DNA of 32,928 nucleotides, from NCBI GenBank assembly GCA_034428635.1, contig DAOUHR010000078.1, positions 1 to 32,928 of the forward strand, written 5' to 3'. Positions 32,209-32,928 of the stretch are shown one piece after another. The position numbers and the translations under genes were made by a program. The notes under the pieces were generated by a model. The model had not been told where the DNA came from. It saw only the letters and a program-made list of their open reading frames with translations, and made no database searches. Within the stretch, counting starts at the first letter, position 1. Each line of letters begins with the position of its first letter. The stretch comes from Bin22 sp034428635 (GTDB taxonomy: Bacteria; Chloroflexota; Dehalococcoidia; Lucifugimonadales; UBA3495).

Positions 32209-32928
32209 ATGCGATTACAGGGTAAGACGGCGCTGATTACGGGCGCCAGCAGGAACATTGGCCGGCAGGTCGCCTTGACCTTCGCGCGCGAAGGCGCAAA
32301 CCTGGTCTTGAACACGCGGCAGAGCCGGCCGGAATTGGAAGAAGTGGAGGCCCAGTGCCGGGAACTGGGCGTTGATACTCACCTGGCAATGGGGGATGTT
32401 TCGGAACCGGAAAGGGCCGCCGCGATTGTAGAAGAGGGCATCGCCGCCCTAGGCAAGGTAGACATCCTGGTCAGCAACGTCGCGATTCGTCCACACAAAC
32501 CCATCCTGGAGATTTCCAACGAGGAATGGCAGCAGGTGATGGAGATTAACCTATATCCGGCCTTCTACCTGATCAAGGCTGTGCTGCCAGGCATGATGGA
32601 ACGGCGAAGCGGCAGCATCATAGCCTTGGGTGGTCAGTCAGCCATTACGGGCAGGCCAGAGACCGCCCTGGTAACCACCGCCAAGACCGGACTTTTGGGC
32701 CTGATTCGTGCCGTGGCAGCGGAGATGGCGCCGTACAACATCCGGGCCAACATGGTAAACCCTGGGTCCACCGACACCACACGCGCCCACCCGGAGTGGT
32801 ATCCCGAATTTCAGGAAGTGGCAAGAGGTTCCGACGCCCACGTTACCAGCATTCCCATGCAACGCCAGGGTACGGTGCATGACATTGCCGAAGCCTGCCT
32901 CTTTTTTGCTTCCGACGAGTCCGGCTAC
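32209..32928 (+). CDS. SDR-family protein (3' truncated), paralogue of the SDR at 14339
   Basis: 240 codons are visible before the window ends. A strong AGAGGAGG precedes ATG 32209. The fold motif is TGASRNIG, then SNVAIRPHKP and NPGSTDTTRAHPEWYP, the last two almost as in the minus-strand SDR. The classical Tyr is V155 (V-T-T-A-K159) and the Ser position is G142, so only the Lys of the triad is kept. Only the last 10 or so residues are missing. It is divergent from the B12 operon; the substrate is unknown. Confidence 0.88.
   Translation, partial: MRLQGKTALITGASRNIGRQVALTFAREGANLVLNTRQSRPELEEVEAQCRELGVDTHLAMGDVSEPERAAAIVEEGIAALGKVDILVSNVAIRPHKPILEISNEEWQQVMEINLYPAFYLIKAVLPGMMERRSGSIIALGGQSAITGRPETALVTTAKTGLLGLIRAVAAEMAPYNIRANMVNPGSTDTTRAHPEWYPEFQEVARGSDAHVTSIPMQRQGTVHDIAEACLFFASDESGY

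Noticed and set aside
31868..32236. 122-codon open frame before the second SDR
   Set aside because: It runs into the SDR start, lacks a ribosome site and shows no domain.
1..32928. TGA reassigned (for example to Trp or Gly) throughout the genome
   Set aside because: TGA ends several genes at proper places here (3633-3635, 7218-7220, 25807-25809, 26765-26767), and TGG is used for Trp.
1..32928. tRNA or rRNA genes, CRISPR arrays, insertion sequences
   Set aside because: No T-loop/cloverleaf pattern, no regularly spaced direct repeats, and no transposase or terminal repeats were seen in the intergenic stretches.

Overview
The window looks like chromosomal DNA from a G+C-rich, gene-dense bacterium. 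TTG, GTG and ATG starts are all used, and stop/start junctions often overlap. Gene content (B12 operon, paralogous SDRs, an arylsulfotransferase-like propeller, an Asp-box propeller, CoA-transferase, selenoprotein candidates) fits an uncultivated Chloroflexota/Dehalococcoidia (SAR202-like) lineage. That assignment is inference only; no marker gene here proves it.

Left part (1-2436), the most unusual region. After the end of a metallo-beta-lactamase-fold gene there are two redox genes, each interrupted by one in-frame TGA exactly where its family has a catalytic cysteine. One is an AhpD/CMD-like protein (minus strand, CxxU in place of CxxC). The other is an OsmC-like protein (plus strand, U63 in place of the peroxidatic Cys). 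Each TGA is followed, at the distance expected for a bacterial SECIS, by a small hairpin with a G/U-containing apical loop, and both genes end with TAG. They lie head to head around a shared 230-base control region, with a cupin gene in front of the AhpD gene. I read this as a two-selenoprotein peroxide/thiol-defence locus.

2646-8788: an ABC-2 type exporter pair, then a three-gene envelope operon (SppA-like membrane protease, DUF4350-like membrane protein, lipoprotein with an internal duplication) closed by a strong terminator. 8850-10810: a more A+T-rich accessory patch with a zinc-ribbon protein, an orphan PLD-type nuclease with a C-terminal winged helix, and a decayed DUF433 antitoxin-like gene. 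10812-16320: a conserved hypothetical, an Asp-box beta-propeller, both subunits of a 3-oxoacid CoA-transferase, an SDR, and an arylsulfotransferase-like propeller.

16512-20603 (minus): EamA permease, PlsY-like acyltransferase, branched-chain aminotransferase, and a tartrate/D-malate/isopropylmalate dehydrogenase. 20701-31850 (minus): a long cobalamin operon under one B12 riboswitch with an intrinsic terminator. It reads, in transcription order, HemS/ChuX-like protein, CbiA/CobB, CobO, CobT, CobS, CbiB, CobD, CobC-type phosphatase, CobQ, CobU, PduX-like threonine kinase. Together these take cobyrinate to coenzyme B12, including the aminopropanol-phosphate branch and nucleotide-loop assembly. 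Early corrin-ring genes are not in the window. The right edge holds the start of a second SDR. It is a paralogue of the first, and both lack the classical catalytic Ser and Tyr.
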